From: G958295935 sp965224235
GTDB taxonomy: Bacteria > Chloroflexota > Dehalococcoidia > Lucifugimonadales > Lucifugimonadaceae
Length of the DNA: 64,000 nt
Direction of reading: 5' to 3'
NCBI GenBank assembly: GCA_965224235.1
Contig: CBDCYP010000002.1
Span: 1,054,001-1,118,000 of the forward strand
The position numbers and the translations under genes were made by a program. Each line of letters begins with the position of its first letter. The stretch's first letter is position 1. Shown here one piece after another: positions 39,034 to 47,682 of this stretch. A model generated the notes under the pieces. The model made no database searches. It was given only the letters and a program-made list of their open reading frames with translations, and was not told where the DNA came from.

Positions 39034-39801
39034 ATGCGGGTCGGACTGATCGTCGAGTATGAAGGGACCGGGTTTTACGGATCGCAATTGCAGGCGAATG
39101 TCCGTACGGTCCAGGGAGAGTTGGAAGACGCCGCAAAGGAATTGTTTGGCGCCCACAGGCGAGTGGCATTGGCAAGCAGAACTGACTCCGGCGTACACGC
39201 AAGGGGACAGGTTGCGGCGCTGAATGCAGACACAGTATTGACTGCCTGCGACATCAGGAACGCCCTGAATTTTCATTTGCCCGAAGACGTAAAGGTCAGA
39301 TACGTTGCGCAGGTAGCGGCCGAATTCGACCCCAGACGCCATGCCCGAAACCGCACATACGAGTACAAGTTGACAGACGCCGCATCACCACCTGCTATAG
39401 ACCGCCGCACTTCCACACATGTCCGATCACGTCTCGATCATGTCGCGATGGATGCGGCGTGCAGGCACTTGACTGGCCAAAAGGACTTCGCGGCTTTTGC
39501 CGGACCGGCGACCCGTCGCGATGCCTCGACCGTCAGGAATGTCGAAACTGCTGACGTCGAACGCAAGGGCGACACGGTGAAGTTCAGAATCACGGCGAGC
39601 TCGTTCCTCAACCAGCAGGTTCGGCGAATAACGGGAGTCCTTGCGGAGGTCGGCAGGGGCAAGGCTGAACCGCGCCTGGTGCAGGATTTGCTTAACGATT
39701 CAGTGCGCGGCGCCGCTACGCGCGTAATGCCGGCCCGCGGACTTTGCCTGATGTCGATCAGCTATTCAGACAGCCTGCCCGGCCGGTTGCCTGTACGATA
39801 G
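39034..39801 (+). CDS. truA: tRNA pseudouridine(38-40) synthase
   Basis: Converts uridines 38-40 in the anticodon stem to pseudouridine. 255 residues. The catalytic Asp is in SRTDSGVHARGQVAALNAD. Other family segments: VEYEGTGFYGSQLQANVRTV, FDPRRHARNRTYEYKL, DFAAFAGPATRRDASTVRNV and SSFLNQQVRRITGVLAEVGR. Placed between rplQ and rplM in the same direction, a frequent order in Gram-positive-type genomes. Confidence 0.97.
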   Translation: MRVGLIVEYEGTGFYGSQLQANVRTVQGELEDAAKELFGAHRRVALASRTDSGVHARGQVAALNADTVLTACDIRNALNFHLPEDVKVRYVAQVAAEFDPRRHARNRTYEYKLTDAASPPAIDRRTSTHVRSRLDHVAMDAACRHLTGQKDFAAFAGPATRRDASTVRNVETADVERKGDTVKFRITASSFLNQQVRRITGVLAEVGRGKAEPRLVQDLLNDSVRGAATRVMPARGLCLMSISYSDSLPGRLPVR

Positions 39802-39833
39802 ATGAGACGAGCCCACAGGACTCCGGAACTGAA

Positions 39834-40778
39834 ATGGTAACGAGAATAAAACCCTATAACCCCAGAGCCAAAGATCTGGTTGCCGACTGGCACGTCATCG
39901 ACGCCTCAGGCGAGGTGCTGGGCCGACTGGCAAGCCGCATAGCGTGGCTGCTCATGGGCAAACACAAACCCGGTTACGTACGCCACCTCAGTTCGGGCGA
40001 CTTTGTCGTGGTTATAAACGCCGAGAAGGTGCGGACTACGGGCAAGAAGAGCGAACAGATCGTATATCGCAGGCACAGCCAGTACCCCGGCAACCTCAAG
40101 GAAATCCCGTATCAGAGGGTGATGGATAAGCAACCGACACGGATCATCGAACACGCCGTCCGCGGTATGTTGCCGAAATCCAAACTCGGCGACCGGATGT
40201 ACGGCCGACTCAAGGTTTACGCCGATGAAACCCACCCGCATATGGCGCAGATCACGGGTTCAGAAAGGCGACTCGAACGATTGGCCGAAGAGGCGGCCGG
40301 GATGGGTGTAGAGGCGGCAGAGGCAGCCACTACGAAACCGGCGACTCGGCAGCGCAGGATCGCCAAACCCGCGGGGGATATGCCAGCGCCGGTTGCGGCG
40401 GACACGGTACCTGTTGAGACGGCAACAGACGAGGCGCCGGCCACAGAAGCGGCGCCGAGACCGGCAAGGCGTCGTCGCCGCAGAACACGCTCGGCTGCAG
40501 CCGCGGCGGCCGTCGCCGCAGGCGATACGGCAGCCGAGCCGACTACTATAGATGTCGCAGCCGAGTCGGCAACTACCGATGCGCCCGCCACAGGCATGGA
40601 AGAGACTGCTGCCGCCACCGATGTTGACGAGACGACGATGCAGCTCCCTGCGAGATCCGCGCAGGCTGAAGCTGCTGACAGCACGGAAGCAGTAGACACC
40701 GTTGAACCCACTCCAGCGACCCTGTCCGCCGACGGCGGGCAATCTGGCCGAAGACAAGATGAATCGGGAGACGTCTAG
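39834..40778 (+). CDS. rplM: 50S ribosomal protein L13 with ~160-residue low-complexity C-terminal extension
   Basis: L13 is an early-assembly large-subunit protein. I use the ATG at 39834 (MVTRIKPYNPRAKDLVADWH). The core ends near residue 150 after DASGEVLGRLASRIAWLLMG, HSQYPGNLKEIPYQRVMDKQ and GMLPKSKLGDRMYGRLKVYA. The protein then continues to residue 314, twice the normal length, as an Ala/Thr/Glu/Pro-rich disordered tail with two basic patches (TRQRRIAKPA near 172 and ARRRRRRTRS near 211) in a mostly acidic background. The frame has codon use like the core and runs to a TAG that abuts the rpsI start, so this is a genuine coding extension rather than a lost stop. Confidence 0.95.
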   Translation: MVTRIKPYNPRAKDLVADWHVIDASGEVLGRLASRIAWLLMGKHKPGYVRHLSSGDFVVVINAEKVRTTGKKSEQIVYRRHSQYPGNLKEIPYQRVMDKQPTRIIEHAVRGMLPKSKLGDRMYGRLKVYADETHPHMAQITGSERRLERLAEEAAGMGVEAAEAATTKPATRQRRIAKPAGDMPAPVAADTVPVETATDEAPATEAAPRPARRRRRRTRSAAAAAAVAAGDTAAEPTTIDVAAESATTDAPATGMEETAAATDVDETTMQLPARSAQAEAADSTEAVDTVEPTPATLSADGGQSGRRQDESGDV

Positions 40779-41174
40779 TTGACGCAGCAGCAGTATTACT
40801 ACGGGACAGGCCGACGAAAGAACGCCGTCGCGCGGGTGCGCGTCTATGCAAGCCAGGGACCGGTTACGGTCAACGGCAAGCCCGTTGATGAGGTGTTTCC
40901 TGTCGATTCCTGGCGGCAACTCGCCCTGCGGCCGCTGATGGTCACCAACACACGGATGGATGTCACCGTTATAGCCAAGACTCATGGCGGCGGTTCGTCC
41001 GGCCAGGCAGGCGCATTCGCTCACGGCCTCGCCCGTGCCCTCGTTGTAATGGACGAGAGCCTCAAGCCGCGGCTGCGGGCCGCCGGGCTGCTTACCCGGG
41101 ATTCCCGGATGAAGGAAAGCAAAAAATACGGGCTTAAACGGGCCCGGAAAGCGCCTCAGTACACGAAGCGCTAG
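40779..41174 (+). CDS. rpsI: 30S ribosomal protein S9
   Basis: Its C-terminal tail reaches P-site tRNA. TTG start at 40779, directly after the rplM stop, 131 residues: YYYGTGRRKNAVARVRVYAS, GGGSSGQAGAFAHGLARALV and the tail DSRMKESKKYGLKRARKAPQ ending YTKR, where the last Arg contacts the tRNA. A 6-bp hairpin (CGAAGC/GCTTCG, 41164-41180) spans the stop; it is weak as a terminator. It ends the plus-strand cluster and faces prmC. Confidence 0.97.
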   Translation: MTQQQYYYGTGRRKNAVARVRVYASQGPVTVNGKPVDEVFPVDSWRQLALRPLMVTNTRMDVTVIAKTHGGGSSGQAGAFAHGLARALVVMDESLKPRLRAAGLLTRDSRMKESKKYGLKRARKAPQYTKR

Positions 41175-41197
41175 GCTTCGCGTCGGCCGCCAGGCGG

Positions 41198-42064
41198 TTA
41201 CTCGGTATCGTCCGCCTCAGTGTAGATCGCAAGGCACCTGTCCAGACCGGCCAGGTCGGGGACAATCCGGACTCGCGAGCGCGGTAGGACTTCACCAACT
41301 CGCCGGGCAGAATCGATCGCCAGAGGCGGGTCTATCTCTATGAACGCCGCGCTCCCGCTTGGCGCGAGCAAATAGGGCAGGGCGTCGATCAGCGGATTCA
41401 GAACCTCCGTGCCGTCTTCACCGCCGTCGAGGGCCTGTGTAGGCTCGAACGACAATTCAGGTTCGAGGCTTTGCAACGCGGCGGTCCGAATATAGGGTGG
41501 GTTGGACACCAGGATTGTGAAACGGTCGTTGGTCAGGTCTCTGATGTCGGCGTGAACGAACGTCGTCCGATCGTCTATTCCTAACTTGTCGGCGTTCCGT
41601 CGGGCGCCAGCCAGGGCGCCTCGGTCGATGTCTACGGCCGTGACTTCAGCGCCAGGCAGTTCTGCGGCCAGTGTTACCGCTAATATCCCACTGCCCGTGC
41701 CGATGTCGGCGATTCTCATCCTGTCGCCGCCGATGGAGTTCGCGAATTTCGTGGCCAGTTCGACCAGCAGTTCAGTTTCCGGCCGAGGGATTAAAACCCG
41801 GGCATCTACGTCGAAGTCTCTGCCGAAGAACTCCTTATGACCAATCAGGTAGGCTAGCGGTTCGCGGCTGACCCGGCGACGCAGCATTTCAGCCAAGGTC
41901 CCGCGCCTACACTCGGGGAAGGGTGAATCGGGTGAGGTGAGGAATGTTGTTGTGTCGAGCGCCGTCGCGTGCTGAATCAGCAATCGTGCTTCGGTCTCGG
42001 TTTCAGGCACTCCGGCGGCGCGCAATTTTGAGACTGCGTCCGAATATATCTGCCGGATATTCAT
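41198..42064 (-). CDS. prmC: Peptide chain release factor N5-glutamine methyltransferase
   Basis: Methylates the Gln of the GGQ motif in RF1/RF2 using S-adenosylmethionine. 288 residues from the ATG at 42064 (MNIRQIYSDAVSKLRAAGVP); a TTG at 42091 would add nine residues. SAM-binding MRIADIGTGSGILAVTLAAE and catalytic NPPY in ILVSNPPYIRTAAL are present, with RVLIPRPETELLVELA before them. Its substrate gene prfA lies directly upstream on the same strand, 229 bp away, the common prfA-prmC pairing. Confidence 0.96.
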   Translation of the reverse strand: MNIRQIYSDAVSKLRAAGVPETETEARLLIQHATALDTTTFLTSPDSPFPECRRGTLAEMLRRRVSREPLAYLIGHKEFFGRDFDVDARVLIPRPETELLVELATKFANSIGGDRMRIADIGTGSGILAVTLAAELPGAEVTAVDIDRGALAGARRNADKLGIDDRTTFVHADIRDLTNDRFTILVSNPPYIRTAALQSLEPELSFEPTQALDGGEDGTEVLNPLIDALPYLLAPSGSAAFIEIDPPLAIDSARRVGEVLPRSRVRIVPDLAGLDRCLAIYTEADDTE

Positions 42065-42107
42065 ATGAATTCGCTTTGATCGCGCCGCCAATCCAAATCG
42101 TAACAGC

Positions 42108-42129
42108 GGCTTTCAAACCCACCCCTTGT
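42108..42129. repeat. Diverged half of the GTAGGGGCGGGTTTGAAACCC-type dispersed repeat
   Basis: GGCTTTCAAACCCACCCCTT between prmC and prfA matches, with changes, one arm of a palindromic intergenic repeat of the form GGCGGGTTTCAAACCCGCCCC. Better copies lie at 47412-47435 and 47643-47670. Similarity is by eye. Confidence 0.35.
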
Positions 42130-42292
42130 ATGTTGGTGAAGGTGGCGGAACTAAAACGAGTCAGTACCACTCCCGTCGACTGGGAGCTAGGAAGTTCCGG
42201 TGAAAACCGACGCGGGCCAATCGGAGTTTGTTCACTTTTGCCAGTGTGATCGGGTCACCACACGGTGGCCTTGAAACCGTTTCCGAGGCCGA

Positions 42293-43381
42293 TCAACCGG
42301 CCGTACTGAGCGCGGCGAGTTTCAGGGCTTGCTCCTCGCGAAGAAGCGCATCGATGAATTCGTCGAGTTCCCCGTCTAGCACTCGTTCCAACTGGTGGTT
42401 GTTGTGATTGATGCGGTGGTCCGTGATGCGAGTTTGTGGGTAGTTGTAAGTGCGGATCTTTTCCGATCTGTCGCCGGTACCTACCTGCGCCCGCTTGTCG
42501 GCGCTTGTTTCGGCCTGTCGCTTCTGTAGTTCCCTGTCCCAGAGCCTGCTGCGCAATATGTCCATGGCCTGGGTCCTGTTCTGGAGTTGGGACCTTTCGT
42601 TCTGGCAAATGGCGACTATGCCGGTCGGTAGGTGCGTAATGCGAATCGCAGTTGCGACTTTGTTTACGTTTTGGCCGCCGTGGCCGCCGGCGTGGAAGAC
42701 GTCGATCTTCAGGTCCGAGTCGCTTACCTGAATGTCGATCTCCTCTGCGCGCCGCAGAACCGCCACGGTTGCGGTAGATGTATGAATTCGGCCCTGCGAC
42801 TCCGTGACGGGGACTCGTTGCACCCGATGAACTCCTCTCTCGTGCTTGAGTCGGGAGTACGCGCCTTCACCTTCGACCTCGAATATAACCTCCTTGATAC
42901 CCCCAACCCCGGTGCTGTTGAGGCTGATCACGCTGGACTTCCAGCCCCGGCGTTCGGCATATCGCTGGTACATTCGGAGGAGGTCCCCTGCGAAAAGTCC
43001 CGCCTCGTCGCCGCCGGCGCCGGCGCGAATCTCCACTACGGCGTCTGCTTGCTCGGTTGCGTCCTTTGGCAGCAGGGCGGATTTTATCCGGAGATCGAGA
43101 TCATCCAACTGACCTGACATCTCGGCCGCTTCGCTTCGGGCCAGATCGAGCATCTCCGGGTCGGTCTCGGACACGATGAATGAATTTGCCTGATCGAGGC
43201 TTTCCTGCGCCATTTTGTAGGCGGTCCAGAGGTCGATGACGGTTTGCAGTTCGTTGTACTCTTGCCCGAGTTTTCGGAGGGCGTTGGGATTCGACGCGAT
43301 CTCCTGCCGCGACATCTCACGTTCGATTTCGCCATGGCGCTCGGCTATCTGATTTAGCCGGTTAGAGGTTGAGTTCTGCAT
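42293..43381 (-). CDS. prfA: Peptide chain release factor 1
   Basis: Recognises UAA and UAG and triggers peptide release. 362 residues. The codon-recognition tripeptide is of the RF1 (PxT) type in VQRVPVTESQGR, and the catalytic GGQ is in HAGGHGGQNVNKV. The N-terminal coiled region (RHGEIEREMSRQEIASNPNA) and EIRAGAGGDEAGLFAGDLLR are normal. Its presence with conventional PxT recognition is relevant to the stop-riddled gene at 17464: TAG and TAA should terminate in this cell. Confidence 0.97.
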   Translation of the reverse strand: MQNSTSNRLNQIAERHGEIEREMSRQEIASNPNALRKLGQEYNELQTVIDLWTAYKMAQESLDQANSFIVSETDPEMLDLARSEAAEMSGQLDDLDLRIKSALLPKDATEQADAVVEIRAGAGGDEAGLFAGDLLRMYQRYAERRGWKSSVISLNSTGVGGIKEVIFEVEGEGAYSRLKHERGVHRVQRVPVTESQGRIHTSTATVAVLRRAEEIDIQVSDSDLKIDVFHAGGHGGQNVNKVATAIRITHLPTGIVAICQNERSQLQNRTQAMDILRSRLWDRELQKRQAETSADKRAQVGTGDRSEKIRTYNYPQTRITDHRINHNNHQLERVLDGELDEFIDALLREEQALKLAALSTAG

Positions 43382-43440
43382 GATTCGAGGATAACAGTCC
43401 GTAGGCGCTGGTCCGCGTCGGGCTTGCCGGCCGATACAAA

Positions 43441-44718
43441 TTAGCCGTCCCGTACGGCTTCGACAATGCTGTCAGGGTCGAGCGGAACTTCGGTCTGATC
43501 GCCGCCGCCAAGGGGTTTAAGGGAAACCATTCCGCGTTCCAGTTCCCGACCGCCAACTATCAAGGCGTATGTTGCCGACAACCCGTCGGCATAACGCATC
43601 TGGCTCCGCATGGAACGATCCGGCGCCATTACAGCCGCCAGGCCCTCACTGCGCAACTTCGAGGTCAGCGCAACGGCCGAGCGCCGTACTTCCGGCCCTA
43701 TGTGGACCACGACTACTTCGGGAAGCGACAGGTTGTCGTCGGGACTGGAATCCTGACGTTTGAGGTTGAGTATGTGCCGCTCTATGCCGCTGCCGAATCC
43801 GATACCCGGAGTTGGCGGGCCTCCCAATTCTTCGATTAATCCGTCGTAGCGGCCTCCGGACAGCACCGAACTTTGCGCCCCCTCCAGGCACGGGTGTATC
43901 TCGAACACGGTCCGCGTGTAATAGTCGAGCCCGCGCACCAGACGGTGGTCGGTCTGAAACCGAAAGTCTGGGTAGAGCGGTTTCAGTTCCTCGACGTGGG
44001 CCAGGGTCTCGTCCCAATGGTCGCGGCACTCTTCGTCGAGGTAGTCGATTGATCTCGGCGCCTCCGCTCCCAATTCGAGCATGTAGGGTTCCTTCGAGTC
44101 GAGCAACCTGAGCGGACTCCGTTCGAGGCGGCCGCGGTCGAGTGGAGACAACTCCCCGGCGTGCGGCCGAAAGTAGCTTCTCAGCGCTTCAAGGTATTCG
44201 GGCCTGCAGTCGCCGTCGCCGATGCTGTTCATTTTGATGGTAAGGCCGCGCATTCCGATCCTGGAAAGGAATCTCATGGCGAGTTCGATCACCTCGGCGT
44301 CTACGTGGGGAGAGCCGTCGCCGATCGCTTCCACGCCGAATTGGTGGTGTTGCCTGAGTCGGCCCGCCTGCGGCCTTTCGTAGCGAAACATGGCGCCAAC
44401 GTAGAAGAGGCGGACAGGCAGCGGTTGATTTTGCATGCCGTGTTGAATGTATGCACGGCAGACGCAGGCGGTGCCTTCAGGCCGAAGGGTGAGGGAATCT
44501 CCGCCGTGGTCGTCGAAGGTGTACATCTCCTTTTGTACGATATCCGTCTCGACGCCTACGCCGCGAACGAACAGGTCGGTCGATTCGAACATAGGAGTTT
44601 CGACCTGCCGGTAACAGAACTGGCGCGCCACACTGGCGGCTGTAGATTTAACGAAGTCCCAATACGGTTGCTCGTCCGGCAGGATGTCGTAGGTTCCTCG
44701 CGGTACGCGAATTGCCAT
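43441..44718 (-). CDS. hisS: Histidyl-tRNA synthetase
   Basis: Class-II synthetase, 425 residues. RVPRGTYDILPDEQPYWDFV at the N-terminus, motif 2 MFRYERPQAGRLRQHHQFGV, the histidine loop LVRGLDYYTRTVFEI, motif 3 in GGPPTPGIGFGSGIERHIL, and the C-terminal anticodon-binding domain (VVVHIGPEVRRSAVALTSKL). It is 60 bp downstream of prfA's far side and shares its direction with prfA and prmC. Confidence 0.97.
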   Translation of the reverse strand: MAIRVPRGTYDILPDEQPYWDFVKSTAASVARQFCYRQVETPMFESTDLFVRGVGVETDIVQKEMYTFDDHGGDSLTLRPEGTACVCRAYIQHGMQNQPLPVRLFYVGAMFRYERPQAGRLRQHHQFGVEAIGDGSPHVDAEVIELAMRFLSRIGMRGLTIKMNSIGDGDCRPEYLEALRSYFRPHAGELSPLDRGRLERSPLRLLDSKEPYMLELGAEAPRSIDYLDEECRDHWDETLAHVEELKPLYPDFRFQTDHRLVRGLDYYTRTVFEIHPCLEGAQSSVLSGGRYDGLIEELGGPPTPGIGFGSGIERHILNLKRQDSSPDDNLSLPEVVVVHIGPEVRRSAVALTSKLRSEGLAAVMAPDRSMRSQMRYADGLSATYALIVGGRELERGMVSLKPLGGGDQTEVPLDPDSIVEAVRDG

Positions 44719-44799
44719 GTTGTAGGGTCTCAGCGCGCGCCGCTGCGGCTGTAGCGTGCGGTGGGTTTGGACCGTAGGCCGGCTAGTGGCGTCGGGAGC

Positions 44800-45975
44800 T
44801 TACGAGCCGAGTCCATTCATCTGGAAGACCTTGCCTTCAGTCTTGATCGCCGGAGCGTACATCAACTCTGCCGAGTGCATTTCCCTGATGTTGTTGGCGC
44901 CTGTCATTCCCATAGAGATTTCGAGAGCGCCAACGAGGTTCTCGGTTCCGTCAGTTTTCGAAGAGGGCCCGAACAGTATTTGTTGGAGGGGTCCGCGGGT
45001 ACCGACCTTTATGCGGGTCCCTCGGGGCAACGAGGCATGCGGTGTGGCCATTCCCCAGTTGTAGCCGAGCCCGGGGGCTTCGGTCGCCTGGGCAAACGGG
45101 GTCCCTATCATTACCGAGTCGGCGCCGGCGGCGAATGCCTTGCACACGTCGCCGCCTGTCCGTATCCCGCCGTCTGTGATGATGGGTACGTAACGGCCGG
45201 TGTCGTTGAAGTGGTCTTCACGGGCGGCGGCGCATTCGAGGGTAGCGGTGACCTGCGGCACGCCTATCCCCAGCACTTCACGGCTTGTGCAGGCGGCCCC
45301 CGGACCAACCCCGACGAGGACGCCATGCACGCCTTCATTCATCAGTTCCCGGGTGACGCTGTAGCTGACTGTGTTGCCAACGAGGACGGGCGTCTTCACC
45401 TGTTTGATGATCTCGGAAAATATCACCCCTCGCAGGCTTTTTGATGTGTGGCGGGCCGTCGTTACCGTACTTTGCACGATGATGGCGTCGGCCCCGGCCT
45501 CTGCTGCCAATGGCGCCAAACGCTTGGTGTTTGCCGGTATCAATGAGACGGCGGCGGCCACGCCACCCCGTTTTATCTCTTCGACGCGCCGGCCGACGAG
45601 TTCATCGCGAATCGGCTGTGAATACAGTTTCTGCAGGAGTTCGGTCGCTTCGTCAGGTGGCGCTTCCGCTACCACGGAAAAAAGCGGCGCAGGGTCTTCG
45701 TATCGGACCTGCAATCCGTCGAGGTTGAGGACTGCGAGGCCTCCTAGCTTACCTAGCTTGATTGCGAAGGCCGGATCGACCACTGCGTCCATGGCGGAAG
45801 CCATGAAGGGGACGTGGAGCCTGACGCCATCGAAATTCGTCGATATATCCACCATTTCAGGGTTGATGGTGATGTCGCCCGGGGCGATGGCTACGTCATC
45901 GAATCCATAGGCCGGTCTCAATTCTTTTAGCAATCGTGGCAACGGGGCAGCGCTCCAGAATTCACCAAGGGCCAA
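44800..45975 (-). CDS. GuaB3-family IMP dehydrogenase-related protein
   Basis: A 391-residue TIM-barrel protein of the IMPDH/GMP reductase family without the CBS domain pair of ordinary GuaB. The catalytic Cys loop is GVGPGAACTSREVLGIGVPQ, typical of the GuaB3 branch found in actinobacteria and Chloroflexota. Also visible: LRPAYGFDDVAIAPGDITIN, IITDGGIRTGGDVCKAFAAG (phosphate-binding) and ADSVMIGTPFAQATEAPG. Whether GuaB3 proteins act as IMP dehydrogenases varies between reports, so the reaction is uncertain. It is transcribed on its own behind a possible promoter near 46051-46078. Confidence 0.88.
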   Translation of the reverse strand: MALGEFWSAAPLPRLLKELRPAYGFDDVAIAPGDITINPEMVDISTNFDGVRLHVPFMASAMDAVVDPAFAIKLGKLGGLAVLNLDGLQVRYEDPAPLFSVVAEAPPDEATELLQKLYSQPIRDELVGRRVEEIKRGGVAAAVSLIPANTKRLAPLAAEAGADAIIVQSTVTTARHTSKSLRGVIFSEIIKQVKTPVLVGNTVSYSVTRELMNEGVHGVLVGVGPGAACTSREVLGIGVPQVTATLECAAAREDHFNDTGRYVPIITDGGIRTGGDVCKAFAAGADSVMIGTPFAQATEAPGLGYNWGMATPHASLPRGTRIKVGTRGPLQQILFGPSSKTDGTENLVGALEISMGMTGANNIREMHSAELMYAPAIKTEGKVFQMNGLGS

Positions 45976-46326
45976 GCGGACGGCGAGTGTGGTTGCTCTG
46001 GACCTGCGAACCTGCGAAACGCCCGATAACCGCCGCGGCGAATTTCGGAAAGTATACTCTTTTTGTCGGCCGCGTCACTTGTCATCTCTCGGTGATAATC
46101 ATCTCATTGGCCCTTGTTCCGTGTGTTAATCTACCATCACCGCCTACTCTCGACGGGCTGGACTTTCGCCCCTAAATCAGGGCGAGCAGGATATACCGGA
46201 CCGGCAAGATGCGAGCCCTGTTAGAGCAGGATGCGCGGCCCGCGGCGCAAGTACCGGAGACCCCGGACTTGACGACCACCAACGGGTCTCCATGCCTGCT
46301 GGCTTTGTTCTTCTCGCCGCATACGT
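45976..46326. other. Divergent intergenic region between guaB3-like and the P1 peptidase
   Basis: About 350 bp without a gene. On the minus strand GTGACG (46078-46073), a 16-bp spacer and TATACT (46056-46051) form a plausible promoter for the guaB3-like gene, with a leader of about 70 nt. I see no clear promoter for the rightward gene and no structured RNA I can name. Confidence 0.4.
46051..46078 (-). promoter_or_regulatory. Candidate promoter of the guaB3-like gene
   Basis: GTGACG as -35, 16-bp spacing, TATACT as -10, reading toward the guaB3-like gene. Four of six and five of six consensus bases match. No operator recognised. Confidence 0.35.
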
Positions 46327-47349
46327 GTGATACGGGGCGAACGCTTGGTCGACGCCACCAAAAATTCACGGTCGCCAGAGCGCGGCTCGATCACCGATGT
46401 ACGCGGAATTCGGGTCGGTCATTGGACGGACACCACCAACGCGACCGGATGCACGGTGGTGATCTGCGACCCTAACGCCACTGCGGGCGTGGACGTAAGC
46501 GGAGCGGCGCCGGGCGCCCGCGAGACGGCCCTGCTTCACCCATTGGCCCAGGCAAAGTGGGTAAACGCCGTCATGCTCGCCGGGGGGAGCGCATTCGGCT
46601 TGGACGCGGCCACGGGCGCGGTCAAGTACCTGGAAGAGCAGGGCCGAGGCCTTCGCGTGGGGCGCGCGACTATTCCCATCGTGGCGGCGGCGATACTTTT
46701 CGACCTCGGCATGATTACACACAGGGTCAGACCAACCGCGGAGGACGGGTACGCCGCGTGTTGCGGGGCGGGGACAGAATTTCAGACCGGCAGCGTGGGC
46801 GCGGGAACGGGGGCGACTATCGGCGGTTTGAGAGGGCGCAACCGGAGTGTCAAGGGGGGCATCGGCAGCGCGTCGGTGCAGTTGAAGGGCGGTGCGACTG
46901 TTGGCGCACTGGCGGCGGTCAACTCTTCTGGCGGCGTCGTCGATCCATCGACCGGCGAGGTGATCGCAGGGCCGATCAACGCCGATGCGTCGGGATTCGA
47001 AGACTCGGTCGAGATACTTTTGACCGATCCCCCAAAAGACCGCAGGTTTTTCAGGAATACGACACTTGGGATAGTCGCGACCGACGCGCAGCTGGACAAA
47101 CCCGGGGCGGCGAGGCTTGCGATGGCCGGCCAGGACGCCATCGCCATGGCGATACGGCCGTCGCACACTTCCAACGATGGCGACATCGTGTTTTCACTTG
47201 CTACCGGCGTACATGACGCGACTCCGACTCCCGACGAACTGCATGCCGGCGCCCTGCGGTCCATGTGCGCCGCAATCATCGACGCCGTCGAGTCGGCGAC
47301 CGCTTTGGGGGGAGTACTACCGGCGGTGAAGGCGGTAAAAGGTGATTAA
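46327..47349 (+). CDS. P1-family (DmpA/BapA-like) peptidase
   Basis: N-terminal-nucleophile hydrolase of the DmpA/L-aminopeptidase-D-esterase family, 340 residues from a GTG (a TTG at 46345 is an alternative with a better upstream purine run). Motifs: ITDVRGIRVGHWTDTTNATG, AVMLAGGSAFGLDAATGAVK, GSVGAGTGATIGG, and FRNTTLGIVATDAQL, where the protein is expected to cleave itself before the nucleophile of the NTT segment to form alpha and beta chains. Substrates in the family are short or beta-amino peptides and esters; none can be assigned. No signal peptide. Neighbours give no pathway. Confidence 0.9.
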   Translation: MIRGERLVDATKNSRSPERGSITDVRGIRVGHWTDTTNATGCTVVICDPNATAGVDVSGAAPGARETALLHPLAQAKWVNAVMLAGGSAFGLDAATGAVKYLEEQGRGLRVGRATIPIVAAAILFDLGMITHRVRPTAEDGYAACCGAGTEFQTGSVGAGTGATIGGLRGRNRSVKGGIGSASVQLKGGATVGALAAVNSSGGVVDPSTGEVIAGPINADASGFEDSVEILLTDPPKDRRFFRNTTLGIVATDAQLDKPGAARLAMAGQDAIAMAIRPSHTSNDGDIVFSLATGVHDATPTPDELHAGALRSMCAAIIDAVESATALGGVLPAVKAVKGD

Positions 47350-47682
47350 GAAACTATCTGAACAGGCCCCTCGTATGGCATTTCGTCTTGGTTGCGCGGC
47401 AAAATTCCACTCCCGTAGGGGCGGGTTTGAAGAGCATGTTTCAAAGGTCCTTTGCGTATTTTCGTGTCGACCGCCATGCGACGAGATGCCCCTTTTCAGA
47501 AGAATGACGAGATTGTCATAAGTCGTCATTCTCTGAGTTACGGCGAGAATCGCAATCTGAAAAATGGCTGCATCATGGGAACTTGATATCAGAGCAAATT
47601 GGTATGAGGATGCTGACAACTTCGTCAATTTGCGAGGGCAAAGGCGGGATTAAACCCTGCCACTACGAATCGAATTGGTGGC
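47350..47682. other. Intergenic region with inverted copies of a dispersed repeat and a hairpin
   Basis: No gene. GTAGGGGCGGGTTTGAA near 47415 and, inverted, GGCGGGATTAAACCCTGCCACTACG near 47643 bracket about 200 bp. Between them AGAATGACGA (47501-47510) and TCGTCATTCT (47523-47532) form a perfect 10-bp stem extendable by four pairs past a bulge. The layout resembles a non-autonomous miniature element or a repeat cluster, but no target duplication was recognised. Confidence 0.55.

Noticed and set aside
47341..47682. Intrinsic terminator at the 47501-47532 hairpin
   Set aside because: The stem is only moderately GC-rich and no T-run follows on either strand; a repeat-associated hairpin fits better.
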